From BMS3ABIN03 sp964418885 (GTDB lineage: Bacteria > Bacteroidota > Ignavibacteria > Ignavibacteriales > Ignavibacteriaceae), in contig CAYQNW010000019.1 of the NCBI GenBank assembly GCA_964418885.1, positions 1-48,649 on the forward strand: a stretch of 48,649 nt of DNA, written 5' to 3'. The position numbers and the translations under genes are program-made. The stretch's first letter is position 1. Every line of letters starts with the position of its first letter. Below, one piece after another: positions 1 through 8,181 of this stretch. Below the pieces are notes generated by a model. The model ran no database searches. It saw only the letters and a program-made list of their open reading frames with translations, and had not been told where the DNA came from.

Positions 1-393
1 ATGAATGAGAATCCACGCATTAAGATATTCATCGAATGAATCATGAACTTTCAACTCCTGCGACCATTCACAATTATAACCTTCATCTTCCATATCGATG
101 CAAGGTTTTTTCACTTCGATCTCATCGAGAGTTTGAACTGTTTTAAGTTCGAGATACCGTGCACCGCAAAGCCACGATGCAATAATGTTATGAGCGAGTT
201 GAGTGTGTGGTCCCGCTGCAACTCCGATTGGTGTTTCTAAAAGTTGTCCGTATCGCTCCATCCTGAAAGGATCATCTTTACGTGGAGTGAACAACAACTC
301 TTTATAAAGACCGAAAATCCGTCCTTCTTTTTCTTCGGCAAGAATCCAGTTGAATAATTGCTCAATAGATATTCTGAAAAATTTATCGCTCAT
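1..393 (-). CDS. ygfK: YgfK-family putative selenate reductase/oxidoreductase subunit, N-terminal part (cut by window edge)
   Basis: The minus strand is open from an ATG at 393-391 to the first base of the window, giving 131 codons with no stop, so the gene continues outside. The product begins MSDKFFRISIEQLFNWIL and carries the block TPIGVAAGPHTQLAHNI, followed by GARYLELKTVQ and KPCIDMEDEGYN. These are the dihydroorotate-dehydrogenase-like N-terminal signatures of YgfK, a roughly 1000-residue flavin and iron-sulfur protein. In Escherichia coli ygfK lies with ssnA and xdhD in a cluster linked to anaerobic purine/urate breakdown. Here it is the last visible gene of an xdhA-xdhB-xdhC-ygfK operon, 24 bp after xdhC. 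The family call is firm; the electron-transfer partner and the true substrate are not visible. Confidence 0.88.
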   Translation of the reverse strand, partial: MSDKFFRISIEQLFNWILAEEKEGRIFGLYKELLFTPRKDDPFRMERYGQLLETPIGVAAGPHTQLAHNIIASWLCGARYLELKTVQTLDEIEVKKPCIDMEDEGYNCEWSQELKVHDSFDEYLNAWILIH

Positions 394-417
394 AAATCAA
401 TTTAATAAAAGGATGGA

Positions 418-1386
418 TTAGTTTTGTTGATGATGTTTTATACCTATAATTTCAGCGGCAATGCTGATCCCGATTTCTTCAGGCGATTCTGCTTTTATTT
501 CAAGTCCGATTGGTGTGTGAATTTTTTCCAGCAATTTTGGATCAACTCCCTCATTTTTCAATTCAGTAAATATTTTTTGAATTTTTGAGGCGCTGCCCAT
601 AAGTCCCAAATATTTTAGATCTTTATCAATCACTGATTTTATTGCAGCCTTATCAGTTGAAAACTCAGAGGTAACGACAACAACATAGGAGTTGTCTCCT
701 TCCTCAACATGATCTCCAACTTTTTCATATTCCGTAATTATTTTTTTATGAGCGTACGTGTTGTTCTTCATCGTAAAAACATCTTTTCGTTTATCAAAAG
801 TGATGACATAAAAATCGAGCGTTGCCATTACACGCGAGACAGCCAGACCAACGTGTCCGCCGCCGATAATATAAACCGTATCCGGCTCGCCGCTGTTTTC
901 TTCATATCGCCAGTCTTCATCGGATTTATAAAAGAAAGAATAACGATTTCCATTCCATCTTGAGTTATCAAAATCTAGACCACCGGACGAAAGGATCATT
1001 AAAGATTTTTTTCTTTCTTTTGTGTTCTGCAATTGTTTTTCAATCTTACTTTTATGTTCTGGAAGAATTTTACTGAAAATAATTGCTTGTGTGCCGCCGC
1101 AAATCAATCCTGATTTATCTTTAGCTGATTTTGGATTGTGATGCAAAATTTTTAAGAATGTATTCTCTTTGTCATCATTAAAATTTTCTTTGGCAAGTTT
1201 AAGCATTTCGTATTCCATAATTCCACCGCCGATTGTGCCGATCATTCCTTCATCTTTCGCCAAAGCTAATTTAAAACCGGCTCTGCCGGGAGAAGATTTA
1301 AATGAATCTGCAACTGTAAGCAGCATAACCGGAATATTTTTTTCAAGCTTGCTATTTACGAACGTCCAGAGTTCCAGTGCTTTCAT
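418..1386 (-). CDS. xdhC: XdhC/CoxI-family molybdenum hydroxylase maturation factor
   Basis: This is a 322-residue protein of the XdhC family, which binds molybdenum cofactor and helps load the sulfurated cofactor into xanthine-dehydrogenase-type enzymes in the cytoplasm. The N-terminal XdhC/CoxI domain (about residues 5-70) contains SFKSSPGRAGFK and the GTIGGGIMEYE loop near residue 53. A conserved CGG lies at residues 97-99. The C-terminal Rossmann domain starts at about residue 170 with the nucleotide-binding turn VYIIGGGHVG (residues 171-180) and an acidic residue, D198, at the end of strand 2. The gene lies 51 bp downstream of xdhB and 24 bp upstream of ygfK on the same strand, as expected for a chaperone made together with its client. 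Length and both domains are complete. Confidence 0.9.
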   Translation of the reverse strand: MKALELWTFVNSKLEKNIPVMLLTVADSFKSSPGRAGFKLALAKDEGMIGTIGGGIMEYEMLKLAKENFNDDKENTFLKILHHNPKSAKDKSGLICGGTQAIIFSKILPEHKSKIEKQLQNTKERKKSLMILSSGGLDFDNSRWNGNRYSFFYKSDEDWRYEENSGEPDTVYIIGGGHVGLAVSRVMATLDFYVITFDKRKDVFTMKNNTYAHKKIITEYEKVGDHVEEGDNSYVVVVTSEFSTDKAAIKSVIDKDLKYLGLMGSASKIQKIFTELKNEGVDPKLLEKIHTPIGLEIKAESPEEIGISIAAEIIGIKHHQQN

Positions 1387-1437
1387 ATTATAACAAAATT
1401 AACAACCAAATTTAACATTTTATTATTGCATTTACGG

Positions 1438-3714
1438 CTAAGCAGATGTAACGGATTTCTTAACATTGCTATAAATATTAAGCAACACTTTTTCAGGTGT
1501 GATAGGGGCAGAGAATTTGAATTCCATTCCAGGACGAAAAGCCTTTATTGCATTTAAAATAGCAAAGTATCCGCCGATGCCGTACATCAATGGAGGTTCA
1601 CCGATTGCTTTTGATTTAAAAACACCAAGCGGATTTTCAGAGTTTTCAAGGAATTCTATTTGTACATCGGGAGTGAAATGAATATCAGGCACTTTATAAG
1701 TCGACAAAGCATCGGTCAACAGTTTTCCATCTTCATTATAAATAACTTCTTCGATTGTCATCCAGCCCAGGCCCTGCATAATTGCACCTTCCGCCTGTCC
1801 TTTATCGATGTTGATATTCATTGACTTTCCAAAATCGTGTACGGCTTTTACAGAATCAATTTTATAAATTCCACGAAGACAATCGACTGTAGCTTCAATT
1901 ATTGCAGTTCCATAGGAATGATAAGCAAATGGTTTCCCTCTCTCATTCGTTTTATCAAAATGAATTCCCGGTGTTGCATAGAATGATTGAGATGAAAGAC
2001 TAACGCGTTTCATATTTGCAGTTTTGATTAACTCTTCCCACGATAATTTAGTTTTGGATCCATTGAGATAAACCATTTCATCAATTATTCCTATTTTCGA
2101 TGAATCATTCACATTCAACATTTCTGCTGCAACTTTTTTCAACCTATTAAGAATTTCATTACAAGCCTGTTCAGTTGCTTTACCATTCAAGTCTGCTCCG
2201 CTGCTTGCAGCAGTAGGGGAGGTATTTGCAATTCTTGTTGTGTTTGTTGTATCGGTTTTTATCTTTTCTAAACTTAAAGAGAAAACACTTGCAGCAACCA
2301 TTCTTATCTTTTCATTTACACCCTGTCCCATTTCAACTGCTGCGGTACTGATACTGACGCTTCCATCCGTATAAACATGCACAAGTGCGCTTGCCTGATT
2401 CATCATAGTGTTTGTAAAAGATATTCCGAAACAGATTGGCATAAAAGCAACACCTTTTTTATAAATATCGTTGCTTTGATTGAAAGCTTCTACTTTTTTT
2501 CTTATATCTTCAACAGCATATTTTATTTCTGCTCTTTGCCATGTAATTCTTGAATGACAATTTTCCGCTTTTTGTCCGTAGGGAAATTCATCACCTTCAT
2601 CGAGTAAATTTTTCTTTTGAATTTCTGAAGGATCAATTCCCATTTGTTGAGCGGCTTTATAAATAGCTGATTCAATTACAAACATTCCTTGCGGTCCGCC
2701 AAAACCTCTGAAAGCTGTATTGGGAGGAAGATTTGTTCTGCAACTTATCGCTGTTGCCTTTACATTCGGTACAAAGTAGCTGTTAGTACAATGGAATAGA
2801 GTTCTTTCAAGCACGGCAGGGGAAAGATCTGCTACAGCACCGGCGTTTTGATAAAAAGTGGCTTCATAACAAATTATTTTTCCGTCTTTTGTAAGACCAA
2901 TTTTAAAATTGGATGAATAAGGATGACGTTTGCCTGTCATTCGCATGTCTTCCTGGCGTGGAAGAATAAGCTTAACAGGTTTGTCTAACTTGAAAGCTGC
3001 AAGTCCAGCCATAACACCCCAGGCTGTTGCCTGATCTTCTTTTCCACCGAATGCGCCGCCAAGTCTCAGCACATCGACTTCAACTTTGTGCATTGAGAGA
3101 TTTAAGACTCTTGCCGTCGCCCGTTGAACCGCAGTTGGTGATTGAGTAGAAGAAATAATTTTTACTCCGCCGCCTTCAACAGGATAAGCAAATGCGCCTT
3201 GTGTTTCAAGATAGAGATGTTCCTGTCCGCCTGACTCAGCACTACCTTCTGCAATAACATCACATTTTTTCCAGTTCTTTTCTGTATCACCAAGCTTGAA
3301 TGTTCTTGGCGGAACAATTAACTCTCCGGCTTTATAAGCTTCTCTCGGATCAGTAATTACTTTTAATTTCTTTATATCGACTTTTATTTTTCTTACAGCT
3401 TCACGTGCAACTAATTGGGAGTCAGCAACAACAATTGCAATCGGTTCTCCCTGGAAATGAACTTTATTGTGAGCCAGCAGTTCTTCATCGGGAATAATTC
3501 CGCCAATCTGGTTTAAACCAGGAATATCTTTGGCAGTGAAAATTCCTTTTACACCTTCAATTTTTAAAGCTTCGTTAATATCGATTCCAAGCAATTCTCC
3601 GTGAGCGACTTGTGAATAGCATACCGAAGCATATAACATCCCTTCGATAGATAATAAATCATCTACAAATTGAGATTCACCCGTCACGTGTTTATTTATG
3701 TCGTAATTTTTCAT
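1438..3714 (-). CDS. xdhB: Xanthine dehydrogenase-type molybdopterin-binding (large) subunit
   Basis: The 758-residue product is a full-length molybdenum-binding subunit of the xanthine oxidase family, which hydroxylates purines or similar aromatic N-heterocycles in the cytoplasm. Cofactor and active-site blocks occur in the usual order: GGQEHLYLET (162-171), GGAFGGKE (219-226), NTAFRGFGGPQ (332-342), EMGQGV (461-466) and GEPPLMYG (705-712). By analogy with bovine xanthine dehydrogenase, E226 (Glu802), R336 (Arg880) and E706 (Glu1261) are all present, so a purine substrate is plausible. The start ATG at 3714 overlaps the xdhA stop codon by 4 bp, indicating translational coupling. The exact substrate (hypoxanthine/xanthine or another heterocycle) cannot be read from sequence alone. 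Confidence 0.93.
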   Translation of the reverse strand: MKNYDINKHVTGESQFVDDLLSIEGMLYASVCYSQVAHGELLGIDINEALKIEGVKGIFTAKDIPGLNQIGGIIPDEELLAHNKVHFQGEPIAIVVADSQLVAREAVRKIKVDIKKLKVITDPREAYKAGELIVPPRTFKLGDTEKNWKKCDVIAEGSAESGGQEHLYLETQGAFAYPVEGGGVKIISSTQSPTAVQRATARVLNLSMHKVEVDVLRLGGAFGGKEDQATAWGVMAGLAAFKLDKPVKLILPRQEDMRMTGKRHPYSSNFKIGLTKDGKIICYEATFYQNAGAVADLSPAVLERTLFHCTNSYFVPNVKATAISCRTNLPPNTAFRGFGGPQGMFVIESAIYKAAQQMGIDPSEIQKKNLLDEGDEFPYGQKAENCHSRITWQRAEIKYAVEDIRKKVEAFNQSNDIYKKGVAFMPICFGISFTNTMMNQASALVHVYTDGSVSISTAAVEMGQGVNEKIRMVAASVFSLSLEKIKTDTTNTTRIANTSPTAASSGADLNGKATEQACNEILNRLKKVAAEMLNVNDSSKIGIIDEMVYLNGSKTKLSWEELIKTANMKRVSLSSQSFYATPGIHFDKTNERGKPFAYHSYGTAIIEATVDCLRGIYKIDSVKAVHDFGKSMNINIDKGQAEGAIMQGLGWMTIEEVIYNEDGKLLTDALSTYKVPDIHFTPDVQIEFLENSENPLGVFKSKAIGEPPLMYGIGGYFAILNAIKAFRPGMEFKFSAPITPEKVLLNIYSNVKKSVTSA

Positions 3715-4515
3715 GCAATTTCTTTTATACTAATCTTCTCAGGGAAAAGCTTAATAAAATGTGCAAATATTAATTGACGCAAAAGCAGGCTTTTATATTC
3801 AGCAGTACCTCGCGCATCTGTTATCGGAGAAATTTCNNNNNNNNNNNNNNNNNNNNNNNNNNNNNNNNNNNNNNNNNNNNNNNNNNNNNNNNNNNNNNNN
3901 NNNNNNNNNNNNNNNNNNNNNNNNNNNNNNNNNNNNTTTAAGTTTCTGAGGCACCTCATTGAAATAAGATGGAATTAAACCGGTTTTAATTAATGCATTT
4001 ATATGATCGGTATGATTTGTAATTCGTGAAGAAATTAATTCCGTACTTTTCTTTGCGGCTCTTATTATCGATGAGTGTCCGGTACAACGGCATATATTTC
4101 CATCCATCGATTCAACAGCTTCATCTATATCGAATTTTTCATTCGATAAAAAATATCCCGTTAAGGAAACTATAAATCCGGGCGTACAAAATCCGCATTG
4201 AGAGGCCCATTCATCTATAAACGATTGTTGAACAATAGATAGATTTTCATCTCTCAAACCTTCAATTGTAACAATGTGTTTTCCGTTTGCATCGCCGATA
4301 GGGAAGAGACAGGAATTTACTGAATGATAATTAACAACGCTTCCGTTTAACTCGCCGATAAGAACAGTGCACGCTCCGCAATCGCCTTCGCGGCAGCCTT
4401 CTTTCGTTCCGGTTAAATGTAATTCCTTTCGTAGATAATCCAGAAGTGAAAGACCCGGATGAACTGAGTCTTCAACTGTTTCGTTATTACATATTAATGA
4501 TATTTGATTTTTCAT
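3711..4515 (-). CDS. xdhA: Xanthine dehydrogenase-type iron-sulfur/FAD subunit, interrupted by an assembly gap
   Basis: The N-terminal part (193 residues from ATG 4515) holds both [2Fe-2S] clusters: the plant-type site C41-x4-C46-x2-C49 with C69, and the second site C107-x2-C110 with C142 and C144 (CGFC, CRC). It then runs into a 100-N gap at 3837-3936. Beyond the gap the last codons (3836-3711) read EISPITDARGTAEYKS in a different frame from the N-terminal part. That segment matches the C-terminal end of the FAD subunit (CO dehydrogenase flavoprotein C-terminal domain). The two halves are therefore one XdhA with iron-sulfur and FAD domains fused, and most of the FAD domain, about 240 residues by family length, is hidden in a gap of unknown true size. 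The frame change comes from the placeholder and is not evidence of a frameshift. Confidence 0.85.
3837..3936. other. Assembly gap of exactly 100 N inside xdhA
   Basis: A run of exactly 100 N. The flanking coding sequence does not stay in one frame across it, and the missing FAD-binding region of xdhA should be several hundred bases long, so the 100 is a placeholder and not a measured length. Confidence 0.97.
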
Positions 4516-4585
4516 CTTTTAAGACCAATTGAGTCATAAAATAAATTTATATTCAAATAATAACAAGTAATTTGATAGGTATTCT

Positions 4586-4636
4586 TAACCAATCACATTT
4601 AGCTGGATTGAGAATGATTGGTTATTGTGCTAACTT
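4586..4636. promoter_or_regulatory. 10-bp perfect inverted repeat and candidate promoter between the divergent xdh operon and the DUF1028 gene
   Basis: TAACCAATCA at 4586-4595 is matched by TGATTGGTTA at 4615-4624, with a 19-bp spacer. On the plus strand a possible -35 TTGAGA (4608-4613) and -10 TAACTT (4631-4636) are 17 bp apart, which places the right arm of the repeat inside the promoter. On the minus strand the left arm lies about 70 bp ahead of the xdhA start. This is the layout of an operator controlling a divergent pair, but no regulator gene is adjacent and the promoter match is only fair in such AT-rich DNA. Confidence 0.4.
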
Positions 4637-4670
4637 TTAGAAAAAGAATTAAGTAATAAAGGATGTAAGA

Positions 4671-5663
4671 ATGAAAAAAATATATTTACTTTTTATCATA
4701 CTTTTATTCTGGCAGGTGAATAGTTTTTCTCAACTGAATTTTTATTCCGATAAACTTGCTCATACATTTTCAATTGTAGCTCGCGATCCTGATACGGGCG
4801 AAATGGGCGTGGCTGTTCAATCGCATTGGTTTTCGGTTGGCACAATTGTAACCTGGGGAGAAGCAGGGGTCGGAGTAGTAGCAACCCAATCATTTGTTAA
4901 TCCGTCCTTTGGTCCACGCGGATTGGAATTATTAAAGCAGGGTAAAACTGCCGGAGAAGTTGTAGATGAGCTAGTTGCATCGGATTCGGGAAGAGATGTT
5001 AGACAGCTTGCAATATTGGATGTAAATGGAAACGTAAAAGCGTACACCGGTAAAAATTGTATTCCGGCTGCAGGACATATAACCGGAGAAAATTACTCAG
5101 TACAGGCAAACTTAATGCTAAATGCTAAAGTCTGGCCCGCGATGTCTGAAGCTTTCGAAAATACTGAAGGGACTCTTGCGGAAAGAATGATAGCCGCACT
5201 TGAGGCTGCACAGGAGGTTGGTGGAGATATAAGAGGCAAACAATCTGCTTGCATTCTGGTAGTTCGAGGAAGATCGACGGGTAAAATTTGGGAAGACAGG
5301 TTGATTGATCTTCGAGTTGAAGACAGTCCTGAACCGATAAAAGAGTTGAAAAGATTGTTAAGTGTTCACGAAGCTTATGATCATATGAATAACGGAGATT
5401 TGGCTGTTGAACATGGCAATATGAAACTAGCAATGGAGGAATATTCCACTGCCGAAAGAATGTTTCCCGATAATGAAGAAATGAAATACTGGCATGCCGT
5501 TACTCTTGCTAATAACGGAGATATTGCCGGCTCACTGCCGATTTTCAAAGAGGTTTTTAAAATGAATAAAAACTGGAAGATTCTAACACCAAGGCTTGTG
5601 CCCGTTGGATTATTGATTGTAACGGATGATGAATTAAAATCAATTTTATCAGTGGATAAATAA
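4671..5663 (+). CDS. Secreted DUF1028 (Ntn-hydrolase-like) protein with C-terminal helical repeats
   Basis: A 330-residue protein with a clear signal peptide (MKKIYLLFIILLFWQVNSFS, cleavage near residue 20). Residues 30 to about 225 form a DUF1028 domain, with HTFSIVARDPDTGEMGVAVQS at the start and the blocks GVGVVATQSFVNP, GRDVRQLAILD and YSVQANLM. DUF1028 proteins have an N-terminal-nucleophile-hydrolase-like fold and no assigned reaction. The rest (about 236-330) looks like TPR-type helical repeats (HMNNGDLAVEHGNMKLAMEE). The gene is divergent from the xdh operon and shares its upstream region, which includes an inverted repeat. A role in handling an N-containing compound outside the cytoplasm is possible but is inference. 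The start is the first ATG of a good signal peptide, after an AGGATG stretch. Confidence 0.8.
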   Translation: MKKIYLLFIILLFWQVNSFSQLNFYSDKLAHTFSIVARDPDTGEMGVAVQSHWFSVGTIVTWGEAGVGVVATQSFVNPSFGPRGLELLKQGKTAGEVVDELVASDSGRDVRQLAILDVNGNVKAYTGKNCIPAAGHITGENYSVQANLMLNAKVWPAMSEAFENTEGTLAERMIAALEAAQEVGGDIRGKQSACILVVRGRSTGKIWEDRLIDLRVEDSPEPIKELKRLLSVHEAYDHMNNGDLAVEHGNMKLAMEEYSTAERMFPDNEEMKYWHAVTLANNGDIAGSLPIFKEVFKMNKNWKILTPRLVPVGLLIVTDDELKSILSVDK

Positions 5664-5782
5664 CAATTACTTATGCTGTTTCTTCCAAAACATATAATTA
5701 TCAGGATTGTAATTATGCATCAAGTTGAAAAACAAATTATCATTTTTGAAAACGATTGATTTGTGCTAAACGAGTCTTCCAG

Positions 5783-6250
5783 ATGGTAATTAAACTATTA
5801 ACAGATTTTTGCAGAGCAGTCAGGGAATCAACTTTAAAAAGATTGAGGTTGGTTCCTGAGGCTTATGAAAACTGGAAGGTTAGTCCCAGTGCCTTAAGCT
5901 TTGCGGAAGTAGCAAAACATATAATTGATCTGGATTACTGGCTGTTTGAGAAAATTAAGAATCCAGAATTAAAATCGATTGAAACAGAAACGGCTATCAT
6001 AAAAAATTGTGATAGGGAGAGTTATATAAAACTGATAGGTGAACTCGAAGAACTGCTTGAAAAGAAAATAGAGTTTATTAAAGCATTAGGTGAAGAAAAA
6101 CTTAAAACTAAAATGTTTGATGACAGGTTTAGTTCCGAAGTTAGTATTGAGTGGATAATACTTCGAAGAAATTTAGATCACGAAATACATCACCGCGGAC
6201 AAATTGCTGCTTATCTCAGGGTGCTAAAAGATAAAAATATAATCCAATAA
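5783..6250 (+). CDS. DinB-family four-helix metal-binding protein
   Basis: A protein of about 155 residues that fits the DinB/YfiT superfamily: an all-helical bundle with three metal-binding histidines, here probably H46 (EVAKHIIDLDYW) and the pair in LDHEIHHRGQ (H133 and H137). DinB proteins act as thiol-dependent transferases or are uncharacterised stress proteins; no substrate can be assigned. An in-frame TTG at 5756 would add nine residues, but ATG 5783 gives the normal family N-terminus, so it is preferred. No strong ribosome binding site precedes either. It stands alone between the DUF1028 gene and a small membrane protein. Confidence 0.7.
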   Translation: MVIKLLTDFCRAVRESTLKRLRLVPEAYENWKVSPSALSFAEVAKHIIDLDYWLFEKIKNPELKSIETETAIIKNCDRESYIKLIGELEELLEKKIEFIKALGEEKLKTKMFDDRFSSEVSIEWIILRRNLDHEIHHRGQIAAYLRVLKDKNIIQ

Positions 6251-6370
6251 TTTGTCAAAAATGAAGGTAAGATTGAGAGAGTTTTATTAAAAGGTTATAT
6301 TTAATTGAGTTAATAATAATCAGGAAGTAAAATAGAAACTTCGGAAAAACAACACACCCTGAGGGCATTG

Positions 6371-6778
6371 ATGCTCTTCACTGTTATATATGTTTTGGTG
6401 GGTATTACATTTACTGTAATGACCAGTTCAACTACATCGGATGGAATGAAAACGCTGGGGGAATGGGCTGCATTCCTAATCAGTATTGCTATCTTTGTTT
6501 ATCATATAGTTTATGAACACTACCGTTTGCTTAATCCGCCACGTATTGTTGCGCTGCGGGTGTCTGTGGCTGTTGCCCTGGGAGCTTTTCTACTTGCAAC
6601 AGCAGCGAATATACTAACACTGTTTGTGGACTCTGATAAAAATAACCTGATGATTCTTGCATTTGCGGTTTGGCCATTTGTAACAGCAGTACCGGCATTT
6701 CTTATATCGCTTGCTGTTGCCACAATACTGTCTAAGAAACGATCGAAAGTTCACACAGATAAAAATGGAAATACTTAA
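6371..6778 (+). CDS. Small four-helix integral membrane protein of unknown function
   Basis: About 135 residues with four hydrophobic segments (roughly 1-17, 30-46, 60-83 and 95-117) and a basic, charged tail (SKKRSKVHTDK). No recognised family motif is present. The start is uncertain: ATG 6371 is preceded directly by a TTG, and the same frame is open upstream to 6320 without an ATG, reading a plausible polar stretch ending KQHTLRA, so the real protein may be a little longer or start at a non-ATG codon. It is followed by a region with no large gene. Function unknown. Confidence 0.55.
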   Translation: MLFTVIYVLVGITFTVMTSSTTSDGMKTLGEWAAFLISIAIFVYHIVYEHYRLLNPPRIVALRVSVAVALGAFLLATAANILTLFVDSDKNNLMILAFAVWPFVTAVPAFLISLAVATILSKKRSKVHTDKNGNT

Positions 6779-6878
6779 TTCACTTCAGTTTATAGCTGCT
6801 GCAATTATTCTAATCTTAAACAAAGAATACTTAAATTATTTTGAGAGAAAAACAAATCAACAGGAAAAGGTTTTTTAA
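6765..6878 (+). CDS. Possible 37-residue membrane microprotein overlapping the preceding gene
   Basis: An ATG at 6765 inside the last codons of the previous gene opens a different frame that runs to TAA at 6876-6878. The product (MEILNSLQFIAAAIILILNK, then a charged tail) has one hydrophobic helix followed by lysines and glutamates. The 14-bp overlap would allow translational coupling to the four-helix membrane protein. There is no strong ribosome binding site, and an ORF this short can occur by chance. Confidence 0.25.
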   Translation: MEILNSLQFIAAAIILILNKEYLNYFERKTNQQEKVF

Positions 6879-7097
6879 TAATTGAGAATGTAAACAAATA
6901 AGCTGAAACTATAAATAATGTCATTCGCAAATAATAGATGACAATGAAACGTAAAATCTAACTTTGAGGTCATAAATGTATTCCTCACTATACATTCCAA
7001 ATTATTCCAAAACAACATTCCTTAATTCTTTATATTAGCTATTGTCATAATATTTTTTTAGTAGAATTAGGCATTCAACACTAAAGTAATTTATCGA
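6779..7097. other. 319-bp interval without a clear gene
   Basis: Apart from the short overlapping ORF that ends at 6878, I see no coding frame, RNA gene or convincing hairpin here. The stretch is very AT-rich and presumably carries the promoter of the rhomboid gene, but I cannot pick a reliable promoter. Confidence 0.5.
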
Positions 7098-7754
7098 ATG
7101 CAGGAACAAACCAGGCAGAAATTCATAGATAGCCTTTTAATTCCACTTGTTTTTCCCGCTGTTTTGTGGGTTGTACAGGTAATTACGGTAATATTTCACC
7201 TGAACCTGGCGTGGATGGGAATTTTACCAAGAACCGCATCCGGGTTGTTAGGAATAATTACAGGACCGATTATTCATGAAGGTTTTCCTCATCTTATTTC
7301 CAATACAATACCGCTTATCTTTTTAGGCTGGATAATATTTTTCTTCTTTCCTAAAGTTGCGTACTATTTATTTTTCTTCATTTATTTATTAACCGGAACG
7401 ATGGTCTGGATATTCGCTCGCCAGGTTTATCACATCGGTGCCAGCGGAATAGTTTATGGATTTTTAAGCTTTTTATTCTTCAGCGGTGTTTTTAGGCGGG
7501 ATAATAAATCAATTGCACTCGCTCTGCTTGTTACTTTTTTGTACGGCGGAGTTGTTTGGGGAATTTTACCGGGACAGGAAGGTATTTCGTGGGAATCACA
7601 TTTGTCCGGCGCGTTAAGTGGTTTGCTTTCTGCTTATTTATTCAGAAATATCGATCCGCCGCACAGGTACGATTGGGAAGATGAACCCGATGATTTTAAT
7701 GTGGATGAACTTGAGGTTTCTTATGATCCTGAAAAGAATAAATTTATTAACTGA
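7098..7754 (+). CDS. Rhomboid-family intramembrane serine protease
   Basis: A 218-residue membrane protein with about six transmembrane helices and the full rhomboid signature. HLISN (H65 to N69) lies in the helix supplying the oxyanion residues, GASG at 114-117 supplies the catalytic serine S116, and ESHLSGALSG supplies the catalytic histidine H168. Rhomboids cleave single-pass membrane proteins within or next to the bilayer. The protein ends in an acidic cytoplasmic tail of about 30 residues rich in Asp and Glu. The start ATG 7098 is the first in frame. The target is unknown; it is followed by a palindromic intergenic sequence and then the CMD-like gene. Confidence 0.88.
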   Translation: MQEQTRQKFIDSLLIPLVFPAVLWVVQVITVIFHLNLAWMGILPRTASGLLGIITGPIIHEGFPHLISNTIPLIFLGWIIFFFFPKVAYYLFFFIYLLTGTMVWIFARQVYHIGASGIVYGFLSFLFFSGVFRRDNKSIALALLVTFLYGGVVWGILPGQEGISWESHLSGALSGLLSAYLFRNIDPPHRYDWEDEPDDFNVDELEVSYDPEKNKFIN

Positions 7755-7757
7755 TGT

Positions 7758-7800
7758 CATTCCGGCGATGCCCATTTTACCGGAGAAGGCGGAATCTTTG
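7758..7800. repeat. Imperfect palindrome resembling a dispersed REP-type element
   Basis: Just after the rhomboid stop codon the sequence contains ATTCCG (7760-7765) matched by CGGAAT (7791-7796), with an inner TCCGG (7762-7766)/CCGGA (7781-7785) pairing. GTCATTCCGGCG-type palindromes ending in CGGAATC are commonly scattered between genes in bacterial genomes. It lacks a U-tract on the plus strand, so a simple terminator is less likely. Only one copy is in the window, so dispersion cannot be shown here. Confidence 0.35.
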
Positions 7801-7830
7801 ATCGCGAACTAATTATTGAAAGTAAGGTAG

Positions 7831-8181
7831 ATGAAAAAGACAACTTCCGAAACACGTAAATACCGGTCTGATATGAATGATAAAATTCTCAACTCCGGTT
7901 TTAATGATTACAAAAAATTCTTTGCGCTGGATAACAAAGCTTATATCGATGGAGCACTTCCAGCAAAAACAAAAGAGCTTATGGGTTTGGTCGCTTCCAT
8001 GGTTTTACGCTGTAACGATTGTATCTTTTATCACATAGATCGATCAATTGCTGAAGGTGCTACTAAAGAAGAATTGTATGAGTCATTTAACATTGCGTTA
8101 ATTGTTGGTGGCTCGATTGTTATTCCGCATCTCCGTTATGCGTTCGAAGTTATGAATGAAATATTTGAAGAGAAAAAATGA
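7831..8181 (+). CDS. Carboxymuconolactone decarboxylase/AhpD-like protein
   Basis: A 116-residue all-helical protein of the CMD superfamily. The redox-type motif C61-x2-C64-x3-H68 (RCNDCIFYH) is intact, followed by the typical GATKEELYESFNIALIVGGS helix pair. Members with CxxC act as alkylhydroperoxidase/AhpD-like disulfide reductases or are uncharacterised catabolic accessory proteins. The gene shares a 4-bp ATGA overlap with the amidohydrolase that follows, so the two are translationally coupled and probably work together. The substrate cannot be named. Confidence 0.85.
   Translation: MKKTTSETRKYRSDMNDKILNSGFNDYKKFFALDNKAYIDGALPAKTKELMGLVASMVLRCNDCIFYHIDRSIAEGATKEELYESFNIALIVGGSIVIPHLRYAFEVMNEIFEEKK

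Noticed and set aside
43..240. Plus-strand ORF of 65 residues at the left edge
   Set aside because: It is antisense to the clearly conserved ygfK reading frame.
3761..3949. Short plus-strand ORF running through the N gap
   Set aside because: Most of it is N, and the rest is antisense to xdhA.
5125..5433. 102-residue minus-strand ORF
   Set aside because: Antisense to the DUF1028 gene, with no family features.
7618..7812. Plus-strand ORF overlapping the end of the rhomboid gene
   Set aside because: Shadow frame of the rhomboid C-terminus that reads through the palindromic repeat.
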